DNA of 55,515 nucleotides from Deltaproteobacteria bacterium (lineage in GTDB: Bacteria > Desulfobacterota > Desulfobulbia > Desulfobulbales > Desulfurivibrionaceae): contig DUZW01000021.1 in NCBI GenBank assembly GCA_013349295.1, positions 1-55,515 on the forward strand, in the 5' to 3' direction. Below, piece by piece: positions 45,569 through 54,280 of this stretch. Position numbers and translations under genes: made by a program. Under the pieces are notes generated by a model. The model saw only the letters and a list, made by a program, of their open reading frames with translations. It had not been told where the DNA came from and searched no databases. Numbering within the stretch: position 1 is the first letter of the stretch; each line of letters starts with the position of its first letter.

Positions 45569-46382
45569 CGGCGCCACCGAACTTTACGGCATCATGGGCA
45601 ACCCGGTTGCCCACAGCCTGAGTCCGGCCATGCACAATGGAGCCTTTGAAGCCCTTGGCCTGAACAAGGTCTACCTCCCCTTTGCCGTGCAGGATGTCGC
45701 CCGGGCCATGACAGGATTGCGTGCTCTCGGCATCAGGGGGGCAAGCGTCACCATCCCTCACAAGGAAGCGGTAATCCCTTACCTTGACACAATCGACCCG
45801 GTTGCCGAAAAAATCGGCGCGGTAAATACTCTGGTCATCAACAACGACGCCATCCACGGGGCAAATACGGACTGGCTCGGAGCCAACCGGGCTCTGGCCG
45901 AGAAGATCTCCCTTACGGGCGCTTCGGTCCTGCTTCTGGGCGCAGGCGGCTCGGCACGGGCCATCGGCTTTGGTCTGCTTGAGGCTGGGGCCTCGATCAC
46001 CATTGCCAGCCGGACCCCGGAAAAAGGCCAGGCATTGGCAAAACTTCTCGGCTGCCCTTGGCTGCCCCTGGCCGAGGCCGGCACGGCCAAGGGTGACGCC
46101 CTGATAAACGCCACCTCGCTGGGCATGGGCGCGCAGAAAGACCTGTTGCCCATTGCCGGCGAAGCCCTGGTCAATTTCCAAGTAGTCATGGACATTGTCT
46201 ATGCCCCATTGAGCACCCGCTTGCTCCAGGCGGCAGAGCAGGCAGGCTGTCAAACCATCAACGGCCTTGCCATGTTGCTCTATCAAGGCGTGGCCCAGTT
46301 TGAACTCTGGACCGGCCTGCAGGCCCCGGTGGAAGTGATGCGCCGGAGCCTGCTCACCAGCTTGGGAGCCGTTGCGTCTTAA
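45558..46382 (+). CDS. aroE: Shikimate dehydrogenase
   Basis: 274 residues from ATG 45558, with ACGGA nine bases upstream; an in-frame TTG at 45552 is less likely. It reduces dehydroshikimate with NADPH. GNPVAHSLSPAMHNGAF binds substrate, VTIPHKE holds the catalytic Lys, NTDWLGA the partner Asp and LLGAGGSARAI the cofactor loop; ASRTPEK fits NADP+ preference. It overlaps aroD and precedes aroA after a 106-base gap containing repeat R4. Confidence 0.96.
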   Translation: MGINGATELYGIMGNPVAHSLSPAMHNGAFEALGLNKVYLPFAVQDVARAMTGLRALGIRGASVTIPHKEAVIPYLDTIDPVAEKIGAVNTLVINNDAIHGANTDWLGANRALAEKISLTGASVLLLGAGGSARAIGFGLLEAGASITIASRTPEKGQALAKLLGCPWLPLAEAGTAKGDALINATSLGMGAQKDLLPIAGEALVNFQVVMDIVYAPLSTRLLQAAEQAGCQTINGLAMLLYQGVAQFELWTGLQAPVEVMRRSLLTSLGAVAS

Positions 46383-46392
46383 ACCTTTTATA

Positions 46393-46428
46393 GCCATTAA
46401 CACTGTTACGGCTCCTTATGCCGTTCTG
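46393..46428 (+). repeat. Hairpin repeat R4 (weak left arm)
   Basis: CTGTTACGGCTCCT followed by TATGCCGTTCTGTACG keeps the right arm and tail of the R family. The left arm is eroded (AGCCATTAACA). It lies between aroE and aroA in gene orientation, about 60 bases before the aroA start. Confidence 0.6.
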
Positions 46429-46488
46429 TACGAGATAACCTTATTTACTAAAACAGCTTAGGCTGCAACCCATAACGATTCTCAAACC

Positions 46489-47763
46489 ATGAAAGAAATC
46501 CGCCCCCTTGCCTTCACCGACACCACCCTCACCGTTCCCGGCTCCAAAAGCCTGACCCAAAGGGCCCTCATTGCCGCGGCCCTGGCAAACGGGGAAAGCA
46601 TCCTGCAATACCCCCTGGCCAGCGAGGACACCGAATATACCTCCCACGCCCTGGCGGCCATGGGCATCACCGTTGACCCGGCCCAGGAACAATGGCGGGT
46701 CTTGGGCTTGGGCGGCACAATCGCCACGCCGGCCAAGGAGATATTCCTGGGCAACAACGGCACCGCCACCCGTTTTCTCACCTCGGTGGCGGCGCTGGGC
46801 CACGGCCCTTTCACCATCAACGGCGATCAGCGCATGCACGAACGGCCGATCAGACCCCTGATGGAAGCTTTGACCGGCTGGGGGGTCGAAATCCGTAGCA
46901 TCCACGGCACGGGCTGTCCGCCGGTTACTATCGCGGCCAACGGCATCAAGGGCGGAAAAACCCTGCTGCCGGAAGGTAAAAGCAGCCAGTATCTCTCCTC
47001 CCTGCTGCTGGTTGCGCCCTATGCCGCACACCCCGCCGAACTCGCCGTGGCCGGCGAGGTCTTATCCAAACCCTATGTCACCATGACCCTGGCCGTGATG
47101 CGGGATTTCGGCATTGAGGTAACCGCCAATGCCGAACTCAACCACTTTCTCATCCCCCAGGGCTGCTACCAGGCCAGAAAATATGCGGTGGAAGGCGATG
47201 CCTCCAGCGCCTCCTACTTCTGGGCCGCTGCCGCGGTGACCGGGGGAAGGGTGACGGTGGCCAACGTGCCCTCGCCATCTTTACAAGGCGATGCCGTCCT
47301 GGTGGACATCCTGGCCCGGATGGGTTGCACGGTGGAGCGAACCGCCGCGGGTATCACCGTAACCGGGACCAAAGAGCTGCGCGGGGTTGAGGTGGACATG
47401 GGCGACTGCCCGGACGTGGTCCCCACCCTGGCGGTGGTGGCCGCCTTTGCCAAGGGGAGGACAGTGATCAAGAATATCGCCCATCTGCGGATCAAGGAGT
47501 GCGACCGCCTCCATGTCATGGTCACGGAGCTTGCCAAGCTGGGGGTCAAGACAGAGGAACGGCCGGACACCATGATCATCGAAGGCGGCGCGGAAGACAG
47601 CCCCCTGCATGGCGCGGAGATCGACACCTACAATGACCACCGCATCGCCATGAGCTTTGGTGTGGCAGGCCTGAGGGTGCCGGGTGTCCGGATCCAAGGG
47701 GAAGAGTGCGTGGTCAAATCCTTTCCGGATTTCTGGGAACGGTTCGAACTTCTTTACCGATAA
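46489..47763 (+). CDS. aroA: 3-phosphoshikimate 1-carboxyvinyltransferase (EPSP synthase)
   Basis: A 424-residue enzyme joining shikimate 3-phosphate and phosphoenolpyruvate. Visible motifs are VPGSKSLTQRAL (substrate Lys), LGNNGTATRFL (the PEP and glyphosate loop), DQRMHERPI, SSQYLSSLLL, EGDASSASYFWAA, IKECDRL and DTYNDHRIAMSF. It is the third aro gene in the block, after repeat R4. Confidence 0.96.
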   Translation: MKEIRPLAFTDTTLTVPGSKSLTQRALIAAALANGESILQYPLASEDTEYTSHALAAMGITVDPAQEQWRVLGLGGTIATPAKEIFLGNNGTATRFLTSVAALGHGPFTINGDQRMHERPIRPLMEALTGWGVEIRSIHGTGCPPVTIAANGIKGGKTLLPEGKSSQYLSSLLLVAPYAAHPAELAVAGEVLSKPYVTMTLAVMRDFGIEVTANAELNHFLIPQGCYQARKYAVEGDASSASYFWAAAAVTGGRVTVANVPSPSLQGDAVLVDILARMGCTVERTAAGITVTGTKELRGVEVDMGDCPDVVPTLAVVAAFAKGRTVIKNIAHLRIKECDRLHVMVTELAKLGVKTEERPDTMIIEGGAEDSPLHGAEIDTYNDHRIAMSFGVAGLRVPGVRIQGEECVVKSFPDFWERFELLYR

Positions 47764-47822
47764 CGCGAGGGCCGGTCAACCCTCGCCCATCTCGCCCTGC
47801 CACAAATCCTGGCAGGGGCATG
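47764..47822. terminator. Convergent hairpins between aroA and pgi
   Basis: Two hairpins lie tail to tail: GCGAGGG with CCCTCGC (about 47765-47786) and CCCTGCCA with TGGCAGGG (about 47798-47819). Neither has a clear T tract, so termination here is only probable. Confidence 0.4.
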
Positions 47823-47899
47823 GCTCTCCTGCTCGCCTCCTCCCCATGGACCGGAGGAAAAACTCCTTGCCGACCAGCTCGGGCTGGGCCAGCTTTTTT

Positions 47900-49576
47900 T
47901 CAGTCCGAGCGCTCCTTGGCCAGCACCCCCGCCGCCCCAAGCAAAGCCCAGCCGGCATCATCGGAGGTTTCACCGCTGTAGCCCGGATCCTGCCGTAAGC
48001 CGGCATAATGGGCAAGCAGGCGGGTTGCCAACTTTTTCCCCAGCTGCACGCCTTCCTGGTCAAAGGAGTTGATGTTCCAGATAAAGCCCTGGAATACCAC
48101 CTTGGCCTCATAGAGAGCCAGCAAAGCCCCCATGGCGTAGGGCGTCAGCCGGTCAGCCAGAAGCACGGTGCTGGGACGATTTCCGGCGAAACAGCGATTG
48201 GGATTCTCATCCGCCTGACCGGTGGCCAGGGCAAGGACCTGGGCCAACAGATTTGCCACCAGTTTTTCCTGGGAAGTGGTCTGCTCGATGAGCAGGTCAC
48301 GCCCATACTGGCTCGTACGAAAGCCGATGAATTCGGCGGGAACTATGGTGGTTCCTTGATGAATCAACTGGTAAAAAGCATGCTGGCCATTGGTGCCCGG
48401 TTCGCCCCAGATGATGGGGCCGCTTTCCCAGGCAAGAGGTTTGCCCTGCCTAGTCACCGATTTGCCGTTGCTTTCCATGTCGCATTGCTGGAGATGCGCG
48501 GCAAAACGTACCAGCGCCTGACTGTATGGCAGGATGGCAAGGGTTTCGCACCCGAGAAAATTATGATTCCAGATGCCCAACAGGGCCAGGAGCAAGGGCG
48601 GGTTACGCCGGATATCCTGTTCTTCCGCAGCCAAATCCATGGCCTGGGCTCCCCGGAGGATCTCCAGAAGCTGCGTATATCCCAAACCAAAACCGAGCAT
48701 CACCGCCCCGACCATGGAGGTGGCGCTGTAACGGCCGCCGATGGAGTCAAACATGTAAAAAGAGCGGAGATACCGGGCGGGATTGTCCATGGGCGAACCC
48801 TTGCCGGTAACGGCCAGAAAATGTCGACTGGGCTCCAGCCCTGCCTCGGCAAAAGCCTTGCGCACCAGCTCCTCGTTGGTCAGGGTTTCGAGGGTGGAAC
48901 CGCTTTTCGACACCACATTCACCAAGGTTTTGGCAAGATCAAGCCCGCTCAGGGTGGCGGCGGCATCATCAGGGTCCACATTGCTGATGAAATGCACCCG
49001 CCGCCCAGGCATTTTATAGGCGGCCAAGGCCAGGTACAAGGCCCGGGGGCCGAGGTCGGACCCGCCGATCCCCACCTGGACCAGATCGGTGAATGGCTCC
49101 CCTGCGGCATTGACAATCTCCCCCGTCTCAAGGGCGGTCAAAAAATCGGCCAACTTCTCCAGCTCGCCCTTGGCCTGAGCAGATGCCTCGGGCGCCGGAC
49201 AGACCGGGGCAAAGATATCGCGACAGGCGGTGTGCAGCACCTGCCGCTCCTCGCTGGCGTAGCCCTCGATCCGGTTCAGCACCGCCCCTTTTTTCATCAA
49301 CAAAAACTGAGCCACCGCCCCGCTCTCCTCGGCAAGCCCTTGCAGGGCCGCAAGCACCGGTTCGTCCACCCGCTGGGTGGAATACAACAGGTCAAACCCG
49401 GCGGCATGGACCCGGTAACTGCGGATCCTCGCCGAGGAAAGGGCGCCGGGCGCGGTCAGGTCATAGGGCGCACGGGCAAGCTCGCCGAGCTTTTTCCAAG
49501 CAGGCATCATATTGAAATCACGAGAAAAATAAGATGAGGCCTCATGCTGCCCCCTGGTTCCGGCTGGCTGTTCCAT
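47900..49576 (-). CDS. pgi: Glucose-6-phosphate isomerase
   Basis: A 558-residue enzyme interconverting glucose 6-phosphate and fructose 6-phosphate. Motifs are VGIGGSDLGPRALYLAL, VVSKSGSTLETLTNE (phosphate loop), GGRYSATSMVGAV, the catalytic Glu in IIWGEPGTNGQHAFYQLIHQG and the late NSFDQEGVQLGK with Lys. The start at ATG 49576 has GGGGA upstream at rather long spacing. It links glycogen breakdown (glgX) with glycolysis (gap operon). Confidence 0.96.
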   Translation of the reverse strand: MEQPAGTRGQHEASSYFSRDFNMMPAWKKLGELARAPYDLTAPGALSSARIRSYRVHAAGFDLLYSTQRVDEPVLAALQGLAEESGAVAQFLLMKKGAVLNRIEGYASEERQVLHTACRDIFAPVCPAPEASAQAKGELEKLADFLTALETGEIVNAAGEPFTDLVQVGIGGSDLGPRALYLALAAYKMPGRRVHFISNVDPDDAAATLSGLDLAKTLVNVVSKSGSTLETLTNEELVRKAFAEAGLEPSRHFLAVTGKGSPMDNPARYLRSFYMFDSIGGRYSATSMVGAVMLGFGLGYTQLLEILRGAQAMDLAAEEQDIRRNPPLLLALLGIWNHNFLGCETLAILPYSQALVRFAAHLQQCDMESNGKSVTRQGKPLAWESGPIIWGEPGTNGQHAFYQLIHQGTTIVPAEFIGFRTSQYGRDLLIEQTTSQEKLVANLLAQVLALATGQADENPNRCFAGNRPSTVLLADRLTPYAMGALLALYEAKVVFQGFIWNINSFDQEGVQLGKKLATRLLAHYAGLRQDPGYSGETSDDAGWALLGAAGVLAKERSD

Positions 49577-49858
49577 AAAAAAAATCCCCGTTCCCCTCAG
49601 AAATTCATGGATATACGAACAAAAAATGTTAAAAATATAAGGTGTTATCTGCTACAGGATATTGTTAATTACTTATCGTCTGATATGCATGGCTCACTTT
49701 AGAGTCTATCTTATCACAAACGGACCATATCGTTGCATAGGACTTACACGGCAGTATATTTTTTTTCCGCGGCGCGGTCGGCAAAAAAAATCGTCTTACG
49801 CCGGCCTGAAAACTTATGGATGTACGATATTCCTTTTTCACTCTAACCTCCAGGGAAC

Positions 49859-50758
49859 ATGAAACACGCCATGGAAACAGTTGCCGCTGAAAAGGAACTC
49901 TTTCGCTCCTGCGAGATTATTTTTGGGCCGGAGCTCACCATCTCCCGCGAATTTCTCGACTATCTCCAACTTTCGGGCATCAAAAGCGCCTACCGCAAGC
50001 GAGCCATGGAAACCCACCCGGACCGGGCCGCCCTGGAAAATGACCGGGTGCAACGGCAACGCCACGATCTGTTCCATGCGGTACAGGAGGCCTACGAAAA
50101 TCTGATCACCTTTCTTGACGCCAAGGAAAAAGGCTACTGCCTGCCCCCCCCTGCCCATCAAATGCCGCCAAGAACGCATACCCCCCGCCCGGCTTCGCCC
50201 AAGCCCCACAGGCCCCAGCAGGCAAAACCGAACCCCGGCGCCTCCAACCCCTACCAGCAAACACGGGCCGGAGCGCAGACAAAAGCCGGTTTCCGGAACA
50301 CCTCCAGCCAGCCTTCTGTTTTCTGGGATACGGAAAGCCTTTACCAAGGACCGCTGCCGAATCGCCGCCTGCTCCTTGGCCATTTCCTTTACTATTCCGG
50401 CCTGATCAACTGGCGGACCATCATCCAGGCCCTCATCTGGCAACGCACCGAACGACCGCGCCTGGGAGAAATCGGCCAGCGTTTTGGCCTGCTCAACGAG
50501 GCGGACGTGGTGCAGATCCTCCGCAACCGTCCCATATTGCAGCCATTCGGACAGACCGCCATGAACATGGGCCTGCTTTCCCAGCCCCAGCTCCAGATGC
50601 TCGTTGCCCACCAGAAGCGGCTCCAGAAAAAGTTCGGCGAATTCTTTCTGGAAAAACGGATTTTCGAACCGAATGAGTTGCGCACCCTGCTTCAGCAATA
50701 CCAAGAGCACAACGCCAAGATTTCCGGACAGACGTACGGATCAGCCTTCCGGCGCTGA
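49859..50758 (+). CDS. J-domain protein with a C-terminal repeat domain
   Basis: A 299-residue protein. The N-terminal ~85 residues are a degenerate J-domain with HPD (53-55, METHPDRAA), which should stimulate an Hsp70. A Pro-rich linker (about 90-155) follows. The C-terminal ~130 residues contain two similar segments (LLLGHFLYYSGLINWRTIIQAL and FGQTAMNMGLLSQPQLQMLVAHQKR, with FGEFFLEKRIFEPNELRTLL) resembling the helical N-terminal domains of type II secretion ATPases. There is no membrane segment. The partner is unknown. It precedes an M48-TPR peptidase by about 70 bases. Confidence 0.85.
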   Translation: MKHAMETVAAEKELFRSCEIIFGPELTISREFLDYLQLSGIKSAYRKRAMETHPDRAALENDRVQRQRHDLFHAVQEAYENLITFLDAKEKGYCLPPPAHQMPPRTHTPRPASPKPHRPQQAKPNPGASNPYQQTRAGAQTKAGFRNTSSQPSVFWDTESLYQGPLPNRRLLLGHFLYYSGLINWRTIIQALIWQRTERPRLGEIGQRFGLLNEADVVQILRNRPILQPFGQTAMNMGLLSQPQLQMLVAHQKRLQKKFGEFFLEKRIFEPNELRTLLQQYQEHNAKISGQTYGSAFRR

Positions 50759-50827
50759 TGATATTCCTTTTATCCTTCCCGGCGCTCCCAAAGCCGTTCC
50801 TTTCCCCCAGGCACAAAACCGAGCCCC

Positions 50828-52675
50828 ATGTACAATAATCTTATCTATCTTCTGGTGGTCATCCTGATTCTTACCACCGGTGGAATTCCGGAACAGCCCC
50901 AGATCCCATGGCCTGCAGCCCTGTTGCTCTTCAGCGTCAAGGGTGTTCTTTTCAACCAGCTGGCCCGTCATTTTTTCCGGCGCAATCCCGGCAACACGGC
51001 GGCCCGCTATTTTGCCGTGGAACAGCGGCTCTCCATCCTGGCCATCGTTTTTCTGGCCGTGGATATCTTCCTGCTGGAGGGCCGCTACTACCTGAGCAGG
51101 CTGCCGCTTACCGAACAACTCCCGGTTGTGGCCCATCTGGCAGGGATCATTCTCTTCTTCGGTTATCTCTGCCTCCTCTGGTTGGCGGCACGCCCAAGCT
51201 ATCAGAGGATTTTCACCAGAGCCCTCACCGCCCGCTCATTTGTTACGGCAAATCTCAAGATCAATCTCGCCATTCTTCTGCCCTGGCTCTTCATCTCCAT
51301 CCTTTTCGACCTGGTGCAGCTTGCCCCCTTTCCCCAGCTGCAAGAATTTCTTGCCTCGCCCTGGGGCGAGCCTCTTCTGGTGCTGCTCTCTCTTTTCGGC
51401 CTGATCTTTTTTCTCCCCCTGGCCATTATCCGCCTCTGGGGCTGTACCCCTCTCCCGCCGGGCCCGACAAGACACCGTCTTGAAGAATTCTGCCGCGGGC
51501 AGCGGTTGCGGTTCGCCGACATCCTGCTTTGGCCTATTTTTGAAGGCCGCATGCTGACCGCAGGGGTCATGGGCCTCACCGGTCGCTTCCGCTACCTTCT
51601 GGTTACCCCCGCCCTGCTCGAAGCCACGACCCCGGAAGAAATCGAAGCGGTCATGGCCCATGAACTGGGACATGTCAAACGCTTCCATCTCCAGCTTTAC
51701 CTCTTTCTTTTTCTGGGTTTTGCCCTGCTGGCCCAAGTGAGCGGCACGCCTCTCCTTCAACTCTTGCTCAGCTCGGACTTTTTTTACCAGCTGGTCGCCC
51801 TGACCGGCAAATCTCCGGACACGATTCTTGCCCTGGCCGGCGCCCTCATTCTTTTCGCCCTGATGCTTGGCTATTTCCGTTTCATCTTTGGCTTTTTCAT
51901 GCGCAACTTTGAACGGCAAGCCGACCTCCATGCCCTCGCCGCCATGGGACACGCCTCCCCCCTGATCCGGGTCTTCGAGAAAATCGCCCTGCTCAGCGGG
52001 AATATCAGGGATCTGCCCAGCTGGCACCATTTCGGCCTGGGCCAGCGCATCGATTTTCTTCGCGGCTGCGAAGAAAATCCAGGCTGGATACCCCGTCATC
52101 ACCGCAAGGTCCACCTGACCTTGATCCTCTACACGGCGGTTATGTTGACAGGCGCCGTTGCCGCCTGGCGCATGCCCCAAGACAGTCTGGGAGAAACGCC
52201 CAAAGCCAGATTCGCCGAGGCGCTTATCCGGCAAAAAATACAGGAGCAGCCGGACAACGACCTCTGGTTCCAACTCCTGGGTGACCTGCAATACAGCCTC
52301 AACCAGGAGCAGGAGGCCTACAGCTCCTATGAGCAGGCGCTGCGCCTTGCCCCCGCCAACGTAGAGGCCCTGAACAATCTGGCCTGGCTCCTCCTCACCG
52401 CCCGGGAGACAAAGCTGCGCAATCCGGAAAGAGCTCTGCTCCTCGCCCAAAAAGCGGCGGCGGAAAAAATAACTCCCCATGTGCTTGACACCCTGGCCAC
52501 GGCGTACTGGGCAAACGGCAACCGGGAGGAGGCCCTGGCCCTTGAAAAAGAGGCCGGCGCCATGACAGGAACACATCAGGAGTTTTATCGCGGCCAGATG
52601 GAAAGATTCCGCACCACCCGGTATTCAGCCTCCACCAACTTCCCGGAAGCAGGGCAAACCCCGGACACTCCATGA
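50828..52675 (+). CDS. M48 membrane peptidase with TPR repeats
   Basis: A 615-residue multi-pass protein. About six membrane helices occupy residues 1-205 and two more about 290-350. The zinc motif is HELGH (His278-His282), with the third ligand in FERQADLHAL. After a further helix (about 435-455), residues 470-600 form tetratricopeptide repeats (LWFQLLGDLQYSLNQEQEAYSSYEQALRLAP, ALNNLAWLLLTARE). It resembles HtpX/CAAX-type peptidases joined to TPRs. Membrane or periplasmic quality control is likely. The stop overlaps cobO (ATGA). Confidence 0.88.
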   Translation: MYNNLIYLLVVILILTTGGIPEQPQIPWPAALLLFSVKGVLFNQLARHFFRRNPGNTAARYFAVEQRLSILAIVFLAVDIFLLEGRYYLSRLPLTEQLPVVAHLAGIILFFGYLCLLWLAARPSYQRIFTRALTARSFVTANLKINLAILLPWLFISILFDLVQLAPFPQLQEFLASPWGEPLLVLLSLFGLIFFLPLAIIRLWGCTPLPPGPTRHRLEEFCRGQRLRFADILLWPIFEGRMLTAGVMGLTGRFRYLLVTPALLEATTPEEIEAVMAHELGHVKRFHLQLYLFLFLGFALLAQVSGTPLLQLLLSSDFFYQLVALTGKSPDTILALAGALILFALMLGYFRFIFGFFMRNFERQADLHALAAMGHASPLIRVFEKIALLSGNIRDLPSWHHFGLGQRIDFLRGCEENPGWIPRHHRKVHLTLILYTAVMLTGAVAAWRMPQDSLGETPKARFAEALIRQKIQEQPDNDLWFQLLGDLQYSLNQEQEAYSSYEQALRLAPANVEALNNLAWLLLTARETKLRNPERALLLAQKAAAEKITPHVLDTLATAYWANGNREEALALEKEAGAMTGTHQEFYRGQMERFRTTRYSASTNFPEAGQTPDTP

Positions 52676-53208
52676 GGCAAGAGATGGCGGCACAAGGATT
52701 GGTTATCGTCAATACGGGGCACGGCAAGGGGAAAACCACGGCTGCTTTTGGTCAGGCGCTCCGGGCGGCGGGGCAGGGCATGAAGGTCTGCGTCATACAG
52801 TTTATCAAGGGCCAGACTAAAACCGGCGAGGCTCTCGCCTTCACCTCCGCCTTTCCCGGGCAGGTCGAGCTGCATCTCGCCGGAACCGGCTTTACCTGGA
52901 AACAGGAGATGGAAACCGTGAAAGAAGCGGCCCTGGCCGGCTGGCAACTCGCCAGGGAGAAAATCCTGAGCGATGCCTACGACTTGATCGTTCTCGACGA
53001 ACTCACCTACCTGATCGGCCTGGGCATTGTCCCGGAAGACGAGATCATCACCCTGTTTCGGGCACGCCCCAAACGGTTGCACCTCGTGATCACCGGCCGC
53101 GACGCCAGCGAGGGGCTCATCGATTACGCGGATCTGGTTACCGAGATGCGCGTCATAAAACACCCCTACCAGAATGGGATCAAGGCCCAGAAGGGCATTG
53201 AATTCTAA
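52672..53208 (+). CDS. cobO: Corrinoid adenosyltransferase (CobO/BtuR)
   Basis: A 178-residue enzyme transferring adenosyl from ATP to cob(I)alamin or cobyrinate diamide. The P-loop is NTGHGKGKTTAAFG (about 13-26), with GMKVCVIQFIKG, DLIVLDELTYLI and LVITGRDAS as further family motifs. It overlaps the M48-TPR gene by four bases, and its last four bases overlap the convergent flavodoxin-like gene. It serves coenzyme B12, which Wood-Ljungdahl and methionine enzymes use. Confidence 0.94.
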   Translation: MRQEMAAQGLVIVNTGHGKGKTTAAFGQALRAAGQGMKVCVIQFIKGQTKTGEALAFTSAFPGQVELHLAGTGFTWKQEMETVKEAALAGWQLAREKILSDAYDLIVLDELTYLIGLGIVPEDEIITLFRARPKRLHLVITGRDASEGLIDYADLVTEMRVIKHPYQNGIKAQKGIEF

Positions 53209-53924
53209 GGCCCGGTGCAGCCTGATGCCCCGCCCTGCCCCGACCGACCGGAACCGAAAGAAAGCGCCACCAGGGAACTCCCCAGCTTCAGGGCCTGACC
53301 GATGGCCGCGCCAAAGGCGAATGCCTCGTCCTGCTGCTCGCGGCTATGCCCGTAGCGGGGATAATATCGCCCAAGCCATCTGGACCGTTCCGGCACCCGA
53401 CCGGCAAGCTTCAGAAATACCCCGATGGTCCTCCAGGGCTCCTTGCTGGGATGGGCAAAAATCATCCTGTTGACCACCTTGCCCCCGCAACGCTCAAGCT
53501 GCCAGCGCAGGCTCAACCAGTGCATCCGCCAGTAGCCCCGGCAGGAAATCAACGGCAGAACCTGTTGGCCTCCAAAAAGCCTTGCTCCATCCCGGTCAAG
53601 CAAAGAGAGAACCGGACCGCTGGGATTATAGGACCAGGTGGGACCGGCCAGAACAATCAAATCATACCGTTCCCAGCAACTGGGAGGCAGCGGCTGAATG
53701 GGAATCCTCATCCGCAAGAAGGTGGCGAGCATCATGGCCAGGGTGGCAGGTACCGTGCCGATGGGAAATTTACGGGGGATAATGGGCTGAAGCCGCTCAC
53801 AAACCGGATGCACCCCTTGCGCCTCGAGTCCGGCGCCAAGCCGGTGCACGAGCACGCTGGTCTGGGCGCTGAGCGAATAATACAGGATGAGAACCTTCAC
53901 CGGTTGGGAATCTGGGGATTGCAT
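53205..53924 (-). CDS. Flavodoxin-like protein
   Basis: A 239-residue protein with a flavodoxin-type start, VLILYYSLSAQTSVLVHRL (phosphate loop of the FMN site), and YDLIVLAGPTWSYNPSGPVLSLLDRDG (second FMN loop). The middle and end are unlike flavodoxin: SCRGYWRMHWLSLRWQLERCGG and a basic segment before a Gly/Ser-rich tail. Related proteins are described as flavodoxin-fold NAD(P)H oxidoreductases, including those near heme genes. It faces away from a hemY-type gene about 350 bases off. The substrate is unknown. Confidence 0.75.
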   Translation of the reverse strand: MQSPDSQPVKVLILYYSLSAQTSVLVHRLGAGLEAQGVHPVCERLQPIIPRKFPIGTVPATLAMMLATFLRMRIPIQPLPPSCWERYDLIVLAGPTWSYNPSGPVLSLLDRDGARLFGGQQVLPLISCRGYWRMHWLSLRWQLERCGGKVVNRMIFAHPSKEPWRTIGVFLKLAGRVPERSRWLGRYYPRYGHSREQQDEAFAFGAAIGQALKLGSSLVALSFGSGRSGQGGASGCTGP

Positions 53925-54044
53925 TCTTTCTCACGGCACCATTGATGGAAAAGCCGAGTCCTCTTTCGCCGAACAGGCGTTGCTGTTAAACTTTCTTGTA
54001 ATCATTCAGCATGAACAGACAAACGTGACTCAATCTCTACAATG

Positions 54045-54141
54045 TAAATGCTCAGCAGTGCCGACAAAGAGACTTGCCCGCCATAGTCAACCTCTGCAAG
54101 CAGGCCGACAACAAAGCAGATGCGGTGCTGCTGAATCTTTA
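54045..54141. repeat. Palindromic repeat element, copy B
   Basis: 97 bp with ends TAAATGCTCAGCAGTGCCGA and GCGGTGCTGCTGAATCTTTA. Its right half shares GCAGGCCGA and ACAAAGCAGATGCGGTGCTG with copy A. The central hairpin has a different sequence (CTTGC/GCAAG) but the same fold, suggesting the structure is kept. Confidence 0.75.
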
Positions 54142-54170
54142 CACTTTTTTCATTCCGACCCCGAACAATA

Positions 54171-54200
54171 TCGAGTAAAAGTACTTATACCATATATAAT
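54171..54200 (+). promoter_or_regulatory. Possible promoter of the hemY-type gene
   Basis: A perfect TATAAT (54195-54200) lies about 80 bases before the start codon. The -35 (TCGAGT, 54171-54176, 18 apart) is poor. Confidence 0.35.
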
Positions 54201-54280
54201 GGCAACCCTGCCACAGTGCAAGGCAACCATGATTTCCACCGCAGCCCCCGCCGACTCCTTCAACCCCGGAAGCGCGATCC

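Larger units (their letters stand above)
53925..54280. other. Divergent intergenic region with repeat copy B
   Basis: No gene is seen. It holds palindromic element B (54045-54141) and a probable -10 box TATAAT (54195-54200) ahead of the hemY-type gene. Confidence 0.5.

Noticed and set aside
48008..49537. Long open frame opposite pgi (509 codons)
   Set aside because: Shadow of pgi, whose motifs are complete on the other strand.
51236..52576. Long open frame opposite the M48-TPR gene (446 codons)
   Set aside because: Shadow frame of low-complexity composition; the plus-strand gene has HELGH and TPRs.
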